DNA of 64,000 nucleotides, from the NCBI GenBank assembly GCA_011947345.1, contig JAAVTG010000005.1, positions 1-64,000 on the forward strand. Direction: 5' to 3'. The DNA is from Phytophthora quininea (Eukaryota > Oomycota > Peronosporomycetes > Peronosporales > Peronosporaceae). The number at the start of each line of letters is the position of its first letter. Position 1 is the first letter of the stretch. The notes beneath the pieces are model-generated. The model was not told the DNA's origin, searched no databases, and was given only the letters and a program-made list of their open reading frames with translations. Both the position numbers and the translations under genes were made by a program. Below, piece after piece: positions 32,875 through 43,426 of the stretch.

Positions 32875-34148
32875 ATGGACGCAGAACTCGACGCTGCGCT
32901 GCAGTTTCTGGACGAGTCTTTTAGCTCTGGCGAACAGCATCACGACCAAGTGAGTTTTGCTGCCGGTAGCAAGAGCTCCGGAAGTGTCAGCAGCTCGAAC
33001 GATGAGGACAATTCAAGCAATTCCACTACCAAGCAGAGTCCTAAACGACGGCAGCGAGTGACCATGAAGCAGCAGATCAGTCAGCTTCAGTGCACGGTCG
33101 AGGAGCTGACGACGGAACTGGAATCCCTCCACAGCAAGCCGCAAGTGATTGCGGAGACTTTGCTACACGATAAAGCCGAAGCAAGAGAACTCATGTGGCA
33201 GCAAATTGCAAATCGTCAGCTTGAGCGCCGCAAGCAAGCGGAACAGGACAACGTCATGCTGCGGGAGATGTTGAGCCTGCAAGTGCAAGAGGCCAAGAAT
33301 TTGAAGCGCATACTCAAACGCCGATCCAGGATCGAGGTAGGTTTGGAAGTTTGTCGGTATAATATTCCCACAATGCTAAATAATTCGTCGGTGGGCTGGC
33401 AGATGATGGAGAAGATGCTCGGCGTCAAGAGACTCAAGTCAGCGGAGACTGACGACGTGGAAAACACTTTATGCGTTCTGGAGACGATGCTGCTCGACAC
33501 CGACAGCTCTTACGTCGACATCGACCAAGCACTCATTGGGCTGGAAAGAGTGCCTTGTCCGGGCAAGATCCGCCACACCGATCGGAAGACTACAAAGGGG
33601 TCTTCCTTGAGATCATGGAGAAGCAACTGGTTCCTTTCTCCAGGAAAGCGACCGAAGGCGCGGTCTGGGCGGCATTGGGGCAGGCATGCATGAGAGGTTT
33701 AAAATGCGTCAAGGACTTTAACGCACAGGTCGACTTCCACGCTCAGCACTCGCAGAAGTCCAACGACGCCATGATGATCAGCTACCTCGCGACGACTGCA
33801 GGCTTTCCAAACCTCCACAGCGTTCAGATCCGGAAAGTTGTGCGCAAGTTCGTCGAGACCGATCGCACAGTATTCATCTGCCAGTTGCTCACAAAACCCA
33901 AGCACGAGAACGGGTGTCTTGGGATTACTCTGCGAGGTACTTTGCGGATTGTGATGGGAAAAGCTGAAGGTGCGGATGAAGAGACGACCTACATCAAGAC
34001 ACTGCACTCGGTGTCGCGCTATGTGCCACTACCGCGAAACTCGCAAACCCACGAAGACGTTGACATGGCGATTGTTGCTTGGGATGAAATGCTGACGCGG
34101 ATCTCTGAACGAATGGAGTGCTTCTTGCTGGATGGTTCCTACCAGTGA
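32875..34148 (+). CDS. M96-type protein, left-arm copy
   Basis: Start chosen at 32875 (MDAELDAALQFLDESFSSGE) because it is family-like and conserved in the right-arm copy; the frame is also open from an ATG at 32746 but that extension is not kept in the other arm. Exon 1 32875-33336, 66-bp intron, exon 2 33403-34148. Basic PKRRQRVTMKQQISQLQCTV, coil 2 MWQQIANRQLERRKQAEQDN ending LKRILKRRSRIE. Exon 2 opens MMEKMLGVKRLKSAETDD. After RIRHTDR-type sequence one base is missing (CGG/GAAGAC, about 33587), restoring YKGVFLEIMEKQLVPFSRKA. Then RKVVRKFVETDRTVFICQL and RISERMECFLLDGSYQ. The same break is in the other arm. Confidence 0.82.
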
Positions 34149-34295
34149 ACGTACTGAAGGCCTTGCTCTCGAGGCCTTCAAGGATGACTCAGTTAACTGC
34201 GCGTTGTTACTTTTTCGGGCTAAGTCCACACAAGCTGTAGGAAATGAGTCACAGTACTTGTCAACGGCGTGATTGCGACGAGCGACGAGGAATTT

Positions 34296-34411
34296 CCATA
34301 ACCAAGTGGAATTCCACTTACTCTTACCTCTAGCAGTGACGAGATCCATAAGCAAGTGGATCTGGTCGTTGTAGCTAAGAAAACGCGCGATGATGTCCAT
34401 AAGTAAGTGGG
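34296..34411. repeat. Three 15-bp direct repeats with a 50-bp period
   Basis: CCATAACCAAGTGGA (34296-34310), CCATAAGCAAGTGGA (34346-34360) and CCATAAGTAAGTGGG (34397-34411). They sit 20 bp inside the left border of the left-arm-only segment, which suggests subterminal repeats of a mobile element. Confidence 0.6.
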
Positions 34412-34466
34412 TGGGCTGGGACGGGTGTTTTCTTACTTTTCCTTCTTCAGTGTCGAATCTCCAAGC

Positions 34467-34860
34467 TCAACCATGTGCAGTGACCAAACCTCCAGCGTAA
34501 TCTGCAGACGGAGGCCGAGCCTGGCGCGCCAGGGATGTAGGCGATTGCTGGGCCGCGCGTGGAGACGAATGCGTGCCTGATGTACGGCGTGTGGGCGTCG
34601 AGCTGCTCGGAGAATTGCTGTTTGCAGGCGATCGAGCTCTCCTTCCTAGGGTCGGCATCCGCTCCCGCTCCGGCGACCAGTTCAGCATGCGTCTCGGCGT
34701 TGAGCTTGATGTAGTTGGCGGAGACAGCGGGGAAGGTTATGCTAAGGGGAACGGAGGTAGTTCTTGGGAAGCCCTACTGCTCGACGACAACGATATCTGC
34801 TCGCTTCTAGAACTCATCGTGGTGCTGACTGGTGGTTGGGCTTGGGGACTACTCTGAAAG
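34467..34860 (-). other. Serine/proline-rich broken open frame
   Basis: Minus strand, from about 34830: SRSEQISLSSSSRASQEL, an in-frame stop, then RARSPANSNSPSSSTPTRRT and SPRAAQQSPTSLARQARPP. Composition resembles the N-terminal part of a retroelement gag or a disordered protein. Not assignable; part of the left-arm-only segment. Confidence 0.25.
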
Positions 34861-35344
34861 CGGTCGAGGGAGCATGGAGGGAGTATGGAGGTTCCGATCA
34901 AAATTCGAATTTATTCGGAGTTTTCCACTCTTTACGGGGGTCAATCAAAGCATATATTAGTGGGAGCTTATGCAATGATCATCAGCTCAGTCCGAAAAAG
35001 GGACGAGGAGAGGCGGGTTTCTTCTTGCTTGCGTGGTGTCTTCAGGTTTTGAAGTGGGGAGAACGCCACGCGGCCAAACTGGTGGCCTGCAGCGCACTGA
35101 GCTAGCGGTATAGATTACCGGACTATACCGGACTATAACGAAACGGTACAACTTTAAGTGGAAAACATAATTCCCTAGCTTTGCCATTGAAAACAGCAGT
35201 TCCGAACATTCCGAGCATTCCGAACACGATTGCTCGCAAACAACACTACCGGCATCTTCCGTTCTTAACTAACAGTCAACTTTGGGTACAAAATGTAGGT
35301 AGAAAAGATGAACTTTGCCGCGCATCGTGAAATAGGAAGTGCAT

Positions 35345-36780
35345 TCATTAGGCTAGCAGCTCGTCGCAGAGTGCACTGCTTTCAATGGTGTCGTACTCGT
35401 CGGCTACAGCTCCAATTTGAGCATCTGCCAAGCTAAGACTCGCTAACTCAGCGATCATTTCACTAGCTACAACCTCTACTGCTTCTACACCGAGTTCAGC
35501 CCTCTTGTATCCAGATTTGACTGTCTTCTCGCTTAAGTCAGCCCAGGCTCGCTCAATCCAGCTCGCTATAACCGCTCTGTCTGGTGGTACTAGCTTGAAA
35601 GGGGATCCTGGCACCCTGCGCTTCAGCTGATCTTACAGAAGCTCGACCCAATAACCGCGCAGCCGCTGCTTGAAAGGTTGGTTCCAGGCGACATCATCTG
35701 GCTGGCAAACAGCGGTGGCGCTTGGAGGAACTTCCATTAGCACGACATTGAGACGTGCGGCGTAATCGATGACTTCTTGGGTCCAATGCCCAGAGAAATC
35801 ATCCCACAGCAACAAAATTGGCACCGACGGGTTCTCTCGTTTCTCGAAGTGAAACCGCAGAAACTGTATTGACAAATAGCTATCCCACCAGCGTAGGTAG
35901 AAGTATACCCCTCGTTAGTATTGATAAACAAAAATCATAGAGAAAATAAACCTTTCGTGTTGCCACACACTTGAAGAGAAGTGTCGGCCTGGATCTTGTT
36001 GATCTTTTTCCAGAGGAAAACGCCAAAACCATGGCGAAAGCGAGTGTTCTGCTCTCGGGTGTCCTGGTGTCTTGAAGGACCAGTCTTATAGACAACAAAT
36101 GGAGCCATCTTTTTACCGTTAGAATCCACAAGAAGCATAACGGTTGCTCGCTCTTTGCTCTTGCCTCCGCAGCGCACCCAAACTGTCTTTGCCCCCTTCT
36201 TAGAAATCGTTCGCGCTGGAAGGTACTCGAAGAATACAGCTATGAACATATCAAATAGCAACAAAATTATTAGTAAGTCGGTTATTTTCATAGTGCAATA
36301 GAAAAATTAGTACCAGCTTGGTCGGCGTTGTTGACGGTTGAGATAACAAGGTCTTGCATCGCTTGCGAAACTTCTTTGCTGAAATTTGCAGCAAATGTTA
36401 TCGAGATCTTCAGGGCTGGTTTGACCTTGTCTAGTTCTAGCACGCATCGATAGCTTGTTGCGCTTTTTAAAGCGCGTCATCCACGACCACGAGGCTCGAA
36501 AATCGGGCAAGTCTTATGCTGCAGCAACTTCTAAGGCCTGTAAGTGAAGCATGACAGAGGAGATAGGTACGCCCTCCCCCCGCAGCTCATTGATCCACAC
36601 AACCAGCTCGTGTTCAGCTTCGGGGGCAGCACAATACCTGTGCCGCTCTGACGAGCTTTCTTTTGGCCCGCCCGCTTGCCGTCTGACACGCCAGCTCGAT
36701 CTCTTTCCGCTTTTGGCGCCACTGATAGATCAGCTTACGCCGTTGCTCCCTCGCGTGCTCATTTAGCTCGCTGTAGAACG
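35345..36780 (-). mobile_element. Pogo/Tigger-like DNA transposon remnant (CENPB-type HTH + DDE)
   Basis: Reading right to left on the minus strand: EQRRKLIYQWRQKRKEIE (36.7 kb), LVVWINELRGEGVPISS and ASWSWMTRFKKRNKLSMRAR (CENPB-type helix-turn-helix), then YLPARTISKKGAKTVWVRC, ERATVMLLVDSNGKKMAPFV, ILLLWDDFSGHWTQEVIDYA and VLMEVPPSATAVCQPDDVAW (DDE_1 catalytic core), ending with SWIERAWADLSEKTVKSGYK. Segments lie in different frames with at least one stop and several frame changes, so the transposase is dead. Order and motifs fit pogo/Tigger elements common in Phytophthora. Clear terminal inverted repeats were not found; a 10-bp inverted match (35100-35109 / 36828-36837) is only suggestive. 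Confidence 0.75.
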
Positions 36781-37181
36781 CCTGTATAACAGCCCCAATG
36801 TTGCCACTCTACTCCCAAGCGTCTAGCACCGCTAGCTTCTCGGCTGCCGCGATGCCGGTCAGTCTGCTCGTGGCCAGCATTTCGACGATTGGGATGTGTA
36901 GCATTCGGGCCGAGTTTTTGTGTTGTCAGTTAAAAGTGGAGGATCGCAATACAATGCTTTGATTGGCTAGAATCCATTGTCAGTTATAAGCGACCGTCAG
37001 CAAAGAACGGAGGATGCCGGTATGCTGCACCAGCTGCACAGCCCAAGGCTTAATCATCAGCCGTAATCGTGGCGACACAGTTGAAGGCTGCGTGAACGGA
37101 TACTGGACCTCCCTCCCCCAGTACCACAAAGTCACTCCAGAATTCGTCAGCGCCAAGTCACTGCGACCAAGAACCTCCAAG

Positions 37182-38213
37182 ATGAACAGCGTACAGCCAC
37201 CGACCCCAAGCAAGCTCAGCGACTGTGTCATTCGCAGCGTCTTCCAACGAGTCCAGCGATCTCGCTGCAGCGTCAACAAGTTCCTAGAAAACGTCGCTGA
37301 AGACTTGAATGTACACCAAACAGCGCCAGCCCATGCCAAATCGATGACAATAGCAACACCAGACAAGGTTACCAAGCGGAAGCGGCAACGGGCTGACAAC
37401 TTCGAACCGCCGGTAAAGAAGACAGAAGCAGCAAACGTTGAGGACGACGCCATCGACGACGGTACGCGTCTGAAGCGCCACCGCAGTCGGGTCAACCAGG
37501 AGCGATACCAACAGAGGCGACGCAAACTCACGCAGGACCTCGAAAACAGCGTGTACTACCTCCGAGCCGAGATTCAAATTCTCGAGGAGAAGTGCGAGAA
37601 GATCTCGTTCGGTCTCTCGACCAACGAGACGGTGTGGGCCGTGGCAGCAGAGTACTTTCGGGTCTTCCGCACCGGCTTCCTCGCACCTCGAGACCGACAA
37701 ATGACCACGCTGGATTTCCTGCATGCCACGATGGCGCCGGACGTGGACGCAGGGACGGTGCGAGGGTTGGAAGCCCTGGCGAGGAACTGGAGGGTGTTCA
37801 CGCGGCACTTCGAGGACGTGCACGTCAAGTTGGAAAGGATGCAGCTAGTGGGCGAAGACTTATTGCTGGCCGACATGACGATGAGCATCACGATCTCGAC
37901 GAGGTCGCTGGAGTTCGCCTTCCCTCACTTATTGAAGAGGAGGAAGGGTGGGGACGAAGACTACATCGCTACTCGGCTGCTGGGCCAACGACTCGCTCTG
38001 CGCGGCTCGGTGCGCTTCGACTGGGACAGCAGCAGCAACCGCGTCGTGAGCGTAATCTCCCAAGTGGACATGGTGACTCCGCTGCTTCAACTGCTGGGCA
38101 AGTTGGAGCTCGTCTCGCGCGTGTTCGACGAGGCTCTCGTCAACCCTGAGGGGAATCTGGTCGTGGATCGACTGCTCTATAGCAGCGTCGATGAATTGGT
38201 TAGCGGTGAGTGA
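37182..38213 (+). CDS. Oomycete bZIP transcription factor with C-terminal NTF2/SnoaL-like region (343 aa)
   Basis: Start ATG 37182 (MNSVQPPTPSKLSDCVIRSV) is shared with the right-arm copy; an in-frame ATG at 37014 is not. The basic region is RHRSRVNQERYQQRRRKL, followed by a zipper (LENSVYYLRAEIQILEEKCE). It keeps the invariant bZIP Asn and the Arg nine positions on, but the middle residues are RY-QQ-R in place of the usual A/S-A and S/C, a pattern typical of oomycete bZIPs. Residues after about 170 (AVAAEYFRVFRTGFLAPRDR...WRVFTRHFEDVHVKLERMQL) match the domain that accompanies such bZIPs, possibly NTF2/SnoaL-like. Nuclear DNA-binding protein. Unlike the M96 genes it is a single open exon. 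Confidence 0.85.
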   Translation: MNSVQPPTPSKLSDCVIRSVFQRVQRSRCSVNKFLENVAEDLNVHQTAPAHAKSMTIATPDKVTKRKRQRADNFEPPVKKTEAANVEDDAIDDGTRLKRHRSRVNQERYQQRRRKLTQDLENSVYYLRAEIQILEEKCEKISFGLSTNETVWAVAAEYFRVFRTGFLAPRDRQMTTLDFLHATMAPDVDAGTVRGLEALARNWRVFTRHFEDVHVKLERMQLVGEDLLLADMTMSITISTRSLEFAFPHLLKRRKGGDEDYIATRLLGQRLALRGSVRFDWDSSSNRVVSVISQVDMVTPLLQLLGKLELVSRVFDEALVNPEGNLVVDRLLYSSVDELVSGE

Positions 38214-38575
38214 TCCCGAGTCAAAGTGTCGATGCAATATCATTGCTTGGCGTGTCATGGCAAGAACATTTATCCGCCGGACTCGACAAAGTTGTGGTTG
38301 CAGTTGGCAATTCTTTTCTCCTTTTGCTGCTCGCACTTGTACACGCTCTTCTGCTTGCACGACACGTACGCCAGTCAAGTCTTGAGTCAAAGTGGACTTG
38401 CTTGAGATGACTGCTTCCCCAGCTGGCGCTCCGGCCGAATTTTTAAGATCCAGCCTGGGAATTACTCGAGGTGACGTAAGACCTGGTAGCGATCTGCTTC
38501 GTGGCGTGAGCCTCGTGGTCAATGTGTTCACGTCAGTGACGAATTTGCTTGTTATCGCACACACCCAGCTCAACA
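38214..38575. other. Intergenic within the left arm
   Basis: About 360 bp between the bZIP gene and the next M96-type gene; near-identical in the right arm. It contains the promoter of the 38576 gene (CGCACACACCCAGCTCAACA just before its ATG). No other motif seen. Confidence 0.45.
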
Positions 38576-40047
38576 ATGGACAACCGCCTCGCAATGGAGA
38601 CCCCAGACGCGTCTTCGTCGGATACGAGCTCCCCACGCTTCCAGTCGCTCGAGTTGGTGGACCCGATGTGCGGCATTGGCGAGGACGGCGACGGGCAGTT
38701 GGGCGGGAACTTTGATATCGACGAACTCATGGACGAGGTAGCGAGAGCGGGCTATACGTCGACTCTACGGGGACATGCGCAAAACTTGGATCAAGAAATG
38801 GCTCAGGACGAGTCTGCGGGTTCATCTACGTCCGAGAGTGCTGTCATGCCCAGCCCGGCCATCAAACCCAAGAGAGCGAGGCGCGTCACCAGCAAGCAGC
38901 AGATCGCTCAACTGCGAGAACTCGTCAAGAGACTGACGAGGGAGCTGAGGGGACTGCAAGGTGATCAAACCAGAGCAAGTGGCGGGGAATCGGGAGACAC
39001 GATGGTAAGTTCGTCCAGTCGACCACTGTGGCAGCATATCGCCATGAGACAACGCGATCGCCGACTCAAAGCGGAGTCCGACAACGACATGCTGCGAGAG
39101 ATGGTGATGATCCAGTCGGAGGAGGCCGCGAGCTTGAGGCGCATCCTGACCCGCAGACACCGCATCAAGGTAGCGTTGTTTGCCATGTTTCCGTGAGTTT
39201 ATTGTATTGGAAGCTAATCGTGGCTTTATGACAGCTCTTGGAGGACATGTTGTGCATGAGGGCGACGACATCTCCGGTGGTGCCGGCTCTCGCTCTACCC
39301 GCTGACAACGAGCACATCTTGCACCAAATGTTGCTGGCTTGCGACGAACTGTACAACGAATCGAGGGCATTCTTCATCGACAATGGCATCGTCAAGCTCT
39401 CGTGTCCTGGCCGCAAACGTCTCGTCAAGTGCAGCATCCTCAACGGCACGTTCTTCGACCTCACGCTGCGCAGCCGGATCCCTTTTGGCTTGGATGACAC
39501 CGTCAACGCCGTGTGGAACTGCATCACCGGCATGCGGAAACGAGGCGAAGTCAAAGCCAAAGACTTCAAGAAGACCGTTGAGAACCACATGCAGCAGCTC
39601 AAAGAAGACAATGGCGTCGTGACCAGCAGCTTCTACACGAAAACGCCGTGGTTTGAAGGTCTCTCTGGCGCTCAGATAAGAAACGTATCTCGCAAGTACG
39701 TTGAAGAGAATCGTGCCGTGATTATTCGCCGCATGGTGATCGAGCCGAAGCTCAAAGGCAGCAACTTGCCGGCCGGGTTTCAAGACCATGCCACGACGCG
39801 GATAGTCATCCAAAGGGAGGACTCGAAAGGGCCTAACGAGAACGGACCAACCCAACTGTGGATCAATTTCAATGCCGCCCGTCAAAGCCAAGCCACGTCC
39901 ACCAACGTGAGCTTGCGGGGTCCGATCAATGTCGACTTTGGCATTTCGCTGTGGGACGAGTTGGTTTCACGGATCCCTGACGAGTCGGAGACGTATTTGA
40001 TCGACCGATCTCGCTTCGCTTCAGCTGTGCAGTTGCTTCAAAAGTAA
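38576..40047 (+). CDS. M96-type protein, intact left-arm copy (468 aa)
   Basis: ATG at 38576 (MDNRLAMETPDASSSDTSSP). Exon 1 38576-39169, 65-bp intron (GTAGCG...ATGACAG), exon 2 39235-40047, phase 0, no breaks (198 + 270). Basic KPKRARRVTSKQQIAQLREL, coil 2 PLWQHIAMRQRDRRLKAESD ending LRRILTRRHRIK. The C-terminal domain has HILHQMLLACDELYNESRAF, SCPGRKRLVKCSIL, SRIPFGLDDTVNAVW, IRNVSRKYVEENRAVIIRRM, TRIVIQREDSKG and RIPDESETYLIDRSRFASA. Its C-terminal third (after about 39757) is not shared with the right-arm copy. It ends 30 bp from the end of the convergent gene at 40078. Confidence 0.9.
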
Positions 40048-40077
40048 AAGTCCAGGTAGGAAGGAATGACTTTCATT

Positions 40078-41528
40078 TTATCGTCCTATGGCAATAGCTA
40101 AGCTTTCGTCAAACAAAATGTTTTCTATGCGTTGGCTGTAGAGTTTCACCTTGGTTTCATAGCCTTTGACGGCGATTTTCGAATACGTTGGGGCTCGGAA
40201 TTGGAGCGCTTCTTCTTTCCCTTCGTCGCTCCTTGTGACTTGCAAAAACATTTCAATGACAGCAGACTCCTGACCAGAGGCCAATCCCTGCCCTTTCCGT
40301 ACGACGATGATGTTTAATTCTTGCAGTCGCAAGCCGAGAGGAACGAGACTGCGGCTTTTTGGCTCTGTACGGACGCGACAGACAAACACTGCGCGGTTCT
40401 TGTCCACGAACTTTTGGCTACAAACCTCTCTTGCACAAAGTTGGAATACCCTTCCGCGCAGCAGGTGTAGCTAAAGTAGTTGGTCATGGTGGTGTCTGCT
40501 TGCTCTGTCGTCTGCGCACACATCTACAAAAGCAGTTTAGTTCTTATTCTTCATGCCATAAAAATATATATAAAAAAATACCTTTGCTTGGACGTGGGCT
40601 CCGTCTTGAGCTTTCCGTCCACCCAGTGCTTTCCACACAGCAGTGGCTGCGTTTGTCACGCTGAAAGGCACGTGGTTCTTGTGCATAATCTCCAGAAAAG
40701 TGCCGTTCACGACATTCGGATAAACATATTTCTTGTGACCAGAGAAATTCTGCATGTCTTTCTGCTTGAACAAGCCGTCGACGCCTGCGTACACTTGGTC
40801 AATCCCGCAAAAGAGTTCTTGAAAGATTCGCTCGTTGTCTTTCGCCATTTTGGCATACCCTGCTTTGCTTCGACGTTGGACCGGCATAATCTCCAGCATC
40901 TACAGCACCCAAAAGTTTCCTTTTAGGTCACTTCAGAAATATCATACACAATAGACAAAGTACTAACCTCTTCATCGTATCTCCGCTTGAGCATTCGTTT
41001 AAGGTTGGCAGCATTGTGGGCTTGGTCTACAATCTCCTGGCGTAGTTTGGCGTTGGTCATTTCTGATATCTTGCGGTGCTCGAACTCTCGATCCACTCGG
41101 TCCTTCCACGGAGACTTGGCCAGCACTACTAGTGTCGACTTTTGTTTATCTGGAACACCTCCAAACGCAGCTTTGGTGACCTCAAGAGTCTTCGAGAGCT
41201 TCTTGACCGTCTTCCGTAGCTCCTTAATTTCTTCTTTACGGGATGGCGCCGGCCGACGACGAGGCTTCGAAGAAGAAGACTCGACTGTCCATGGGACTGC
41301 TGTGATGCCCGAGTCCGTCGATAGCGACCGAGCATCGCACGGGATACCAACGTCGAGCAGTGGATTGGAGCTGGCGAGGTCCTGAAGCGTACTCAGCGTG
41401 TCGTCGACATCGAAGGAGAACTCTGGGCCACCGTCTTCGTCCAGAAAGCTCAATTTGGTGGCAGCATGGTCGTAAGTCGACACCAAGTCCAGCAACGTGT
41501 CCAGATCCCCTTCAGTCGACACAGCCAT
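40078..41528 (-). CDS. M96-type protein, three exons, one frame break
   Basis: ATG at 41528 (MAVSTEGDLDTLLDLVSTYD). Exons 41528-40968, 40899-40582 and 40523-40078. Basic KPRRRPAPSRKEEIKELRKT; coil 2 SPWKDRVDREFEHRKISEM has a less regular form; ends LKRMLKRRYDEE. Exon 2 (MLEIMPVQRRSKAGYAKM) has FQELFCGIDQVYAGVDGLF and NHVPFSVTNAATAVWKAL. In exon 3, after YSNFVQER, one base is missing near 40435 to reach KFVDKNRAVFVCRVRTEP and VVRKGQGLASGQESAVIEM. The C-terminus resembles the 28565/30956/41898 group (SQRIENILFDE). It lies in the 4.2-kb centre of the large inverted duplication. Confidence 0.82.
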
Positions 41529-41897
41529 CGCCTTATCAACACACAACTGACCAAAACGGGGAATGAGTTCCTTCTGATCACTCTAAATGAGTCTTTTAGG
41601 GAGACCTGCCCAGCCGTTGGAGACCGCCCGCCTTCCCCTCTCCTCCCCAACCCACGTGGCCGAGAGGCATGATCATTAGTCATAGTGAAAGTAAGCTCAG
41701 TGTGGTGGCGTAGACGTTAGCAGATCGTCGTGATAGCCACAACCTGACAAAGAGCGGGTCCAGTTCAACAGGCTGTCGGCCCTACAGGCAGTGCAAACTG
41801 CAGCTCACATCCGGTTCTGCATCATTTCTCCTTCCCAAAGTGCAGAGACCTGCCGTGACCAAACGGAGACTGCGAGATTGACCGACCACATGATTAC
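41529..41897. other. Intergenic, nothing recognised
   Basis: Upstream region of the 41528 gene and downstream flank of the 41898 gene. A pyrimidine-rich stretch lies near 41620-41650. No gene motif seen. Confidence 0.45.
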
Positions 41898-43345
41898 TTA
41901 ACCGACCTGGATGGCCTCATCAAACAGCAAGTTCTCGATGTCCTGGTTGTTGACGGTCAATGTGCGTTCCCAACCTTCGATCGCAATGTCGACGTACACT
42001 TGGCCGCGGAACTTGCGAGCCACTTCGGTGCCTTCGTCGTGCCGCGTCGCGCACAGGTAGCTCTCGATGATGGTGGTCTCCTGTCCTGACGCTAGCGGTT
42101 CGCCTCGCTTCACGACGACCACCATGGTCTCGTAGAACTTGAGTCCCGTCTTGCCGTAGACTCCCGTGGGGTTGGCTCCATGACGGACCGACAGATGAAC
42201 GACGTGCGGTCCTTGGCCACGTATCTGCGAGCCACTTCTCGTGTCTGGAGCTCTGCAGAGACGTCTCCAGCGACGCAGTTGAAGGACACGTAGTTGGTGA
42301 CGGTGTCTCCGTCTTCTCGAGACTCCCAGTCGATCGCTCCCTGGATGTACGGTCCGTCTTTGCGGTGTCGACCAGCGAGCAGCTTCCACACCGCCTTGGC
42401 AGTCTTTTCCAAGTCGAACGGCACCTTGTTCTTGTCAAGGAACACGACGAAGGCTCCGTTGACAGTATCTCGGTGGGCTTGTCGCTTGCGTCCAGGACAC
42501 GGCACTTTCGGCATGCCATTGTCCATGAACAGCTTGTCCAGCCCGTTGTAGATCTCGTCGGTGCCGTTGAGTAGTTTCTCAAACACTTGGGTGTTGTCTT
42601 TGGGGGCGGACCAGCCGTGAGGACTTGCTTCCGGCGCTTAAGACCGACCATCTCCAGCGTCTGCCAGACCGAAAGTCATGAGTACATCCAAACACTTGTA
42701 GCTCAATGCTTAGCTTCGTACCTCTGCGTCGTTGCGTCTGTTGAACATTCGCTTGAGGTTCTTGGTCTGTCTTACCCTCGACTCGACAAGAGACCGGAGT
42801 TGAGCATTGACCTCGTCTGTTTTCTGCCGTAGTGAAAGTTGTCGTGCAGCTATCTTCTGCCACAGCGACTCTGGCTGGAAGGGCATCGATCCGTTGACGT
42901 CTCCAATCTCCGGAGAACTCGGTGCTGAAGCTGAACGCAGCTGATCGAGCAGCTGCAAGAGCTCCGTGACCGACTCGCGAAGGTCGCAGATCTCCTCCTT
43001 CCGGGACAACCTCGATTTCCCTCTCTGCGGTGTCGCTAATGAAGATGGAGCCTTCAGCTTTGTACGCAGCGACGTGTCCAGCACCTTCTCGATGGGGTCG
43101 AACATCTCCTTCTCCGTGTCGAAATCGTCGAGAAAGGCATGGGCAGCTTGCAGTCCGGAGTCGAACTCCATTGAGAATGGCTCGACCGATTCATTCTGTG
43201 GGATCTCGACGGAGTGCGAGTGCTTGAAGGCGTTGGCTTTGGAGACCGGAGTAAGGTCGTGTGCATCGATCCGATCGACTGCGGGGTAGTCGCTTGTCGA
43301 CGGATGGTACTGCGAGATGAAGCTGTCTAGTGTGTCCAGCGCCAT
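41898..43345 (-). CDS. M96-type protein with a converted exon 2
   Basis: ATG at 43345 (MALDTLDSFISQYHPSTSDY). Exon 1 43345-42722 is intact and clearly different from the 28565/30956 genes (SRLSRKEEICDLRESVTELL, SLWQKIAARQLSLRQKTDE, LKRMFNRRNDAE). Exon 2 42660-41898 is almost identical to theirs: offset from the 28565 copy is a constant 13333 bases, and similarity stops within about 15 bp of the splice acceptor, the intron being unrelated. The same two missing-base positions are present (C5 at about 42603-42607 and near 42173). Best read as an old gene whose second exon was overwritten by gene conversion. Confidence 0.82.
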
Positions 43346-43426
43346 TGCCACGACGACGGTGAGTTGGGAAGTGGTACGTCAGCTCAAGAGTGCACTGCTA
43401 CATGCAGTTCAGTTGCAGGCGGTCCA

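Larger units (their letters stand above)
34276..37078. other. 2.8-kb segment present only in the left arm
   Basis: The two arms agree up to ...ggcgtgattg (34275) and again from agttgaaggctgc (37079). The right arm has 29 unrelated bases instead. The segment holds three spaced 15-mers at its left border, a serine/proline-rich broken frame, and a pogo-like transposase remnant. It is either an insertion in the left arm or a deletion in the right. Confidence 0.8.
32755..39757. repeat. Left arm of a large inverted duplication
   Basis: Matches 43917-48146 in inverse orientation. Paired coordinates sum to 80901 for 32.75-34.275 kb and to 83675 for 37.08-39.48 kb; the difference equals the left-only segment 34276-37078 (2803 bp) minus a 29-bp unique piece (46597-46625) in the right arm. 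Only a few substitutions separate the arms. Each arm carries two M96-type genes and one bZIP gene. Confidence 0.88.

Noticed and set aside
34296..34411. CRISPR-like array from regularly spaced repeats
   Set aside because: Only three imperfect repeats in a eukaryotic genome, next to transposon sequence.
35100..36837. 10-bp inverted match (agctagcggt / accgctagct) as terminal repeats of the pogo-like element
   Set aside because: Short, not extended by further matching, and no TA target duplication was found beside it.
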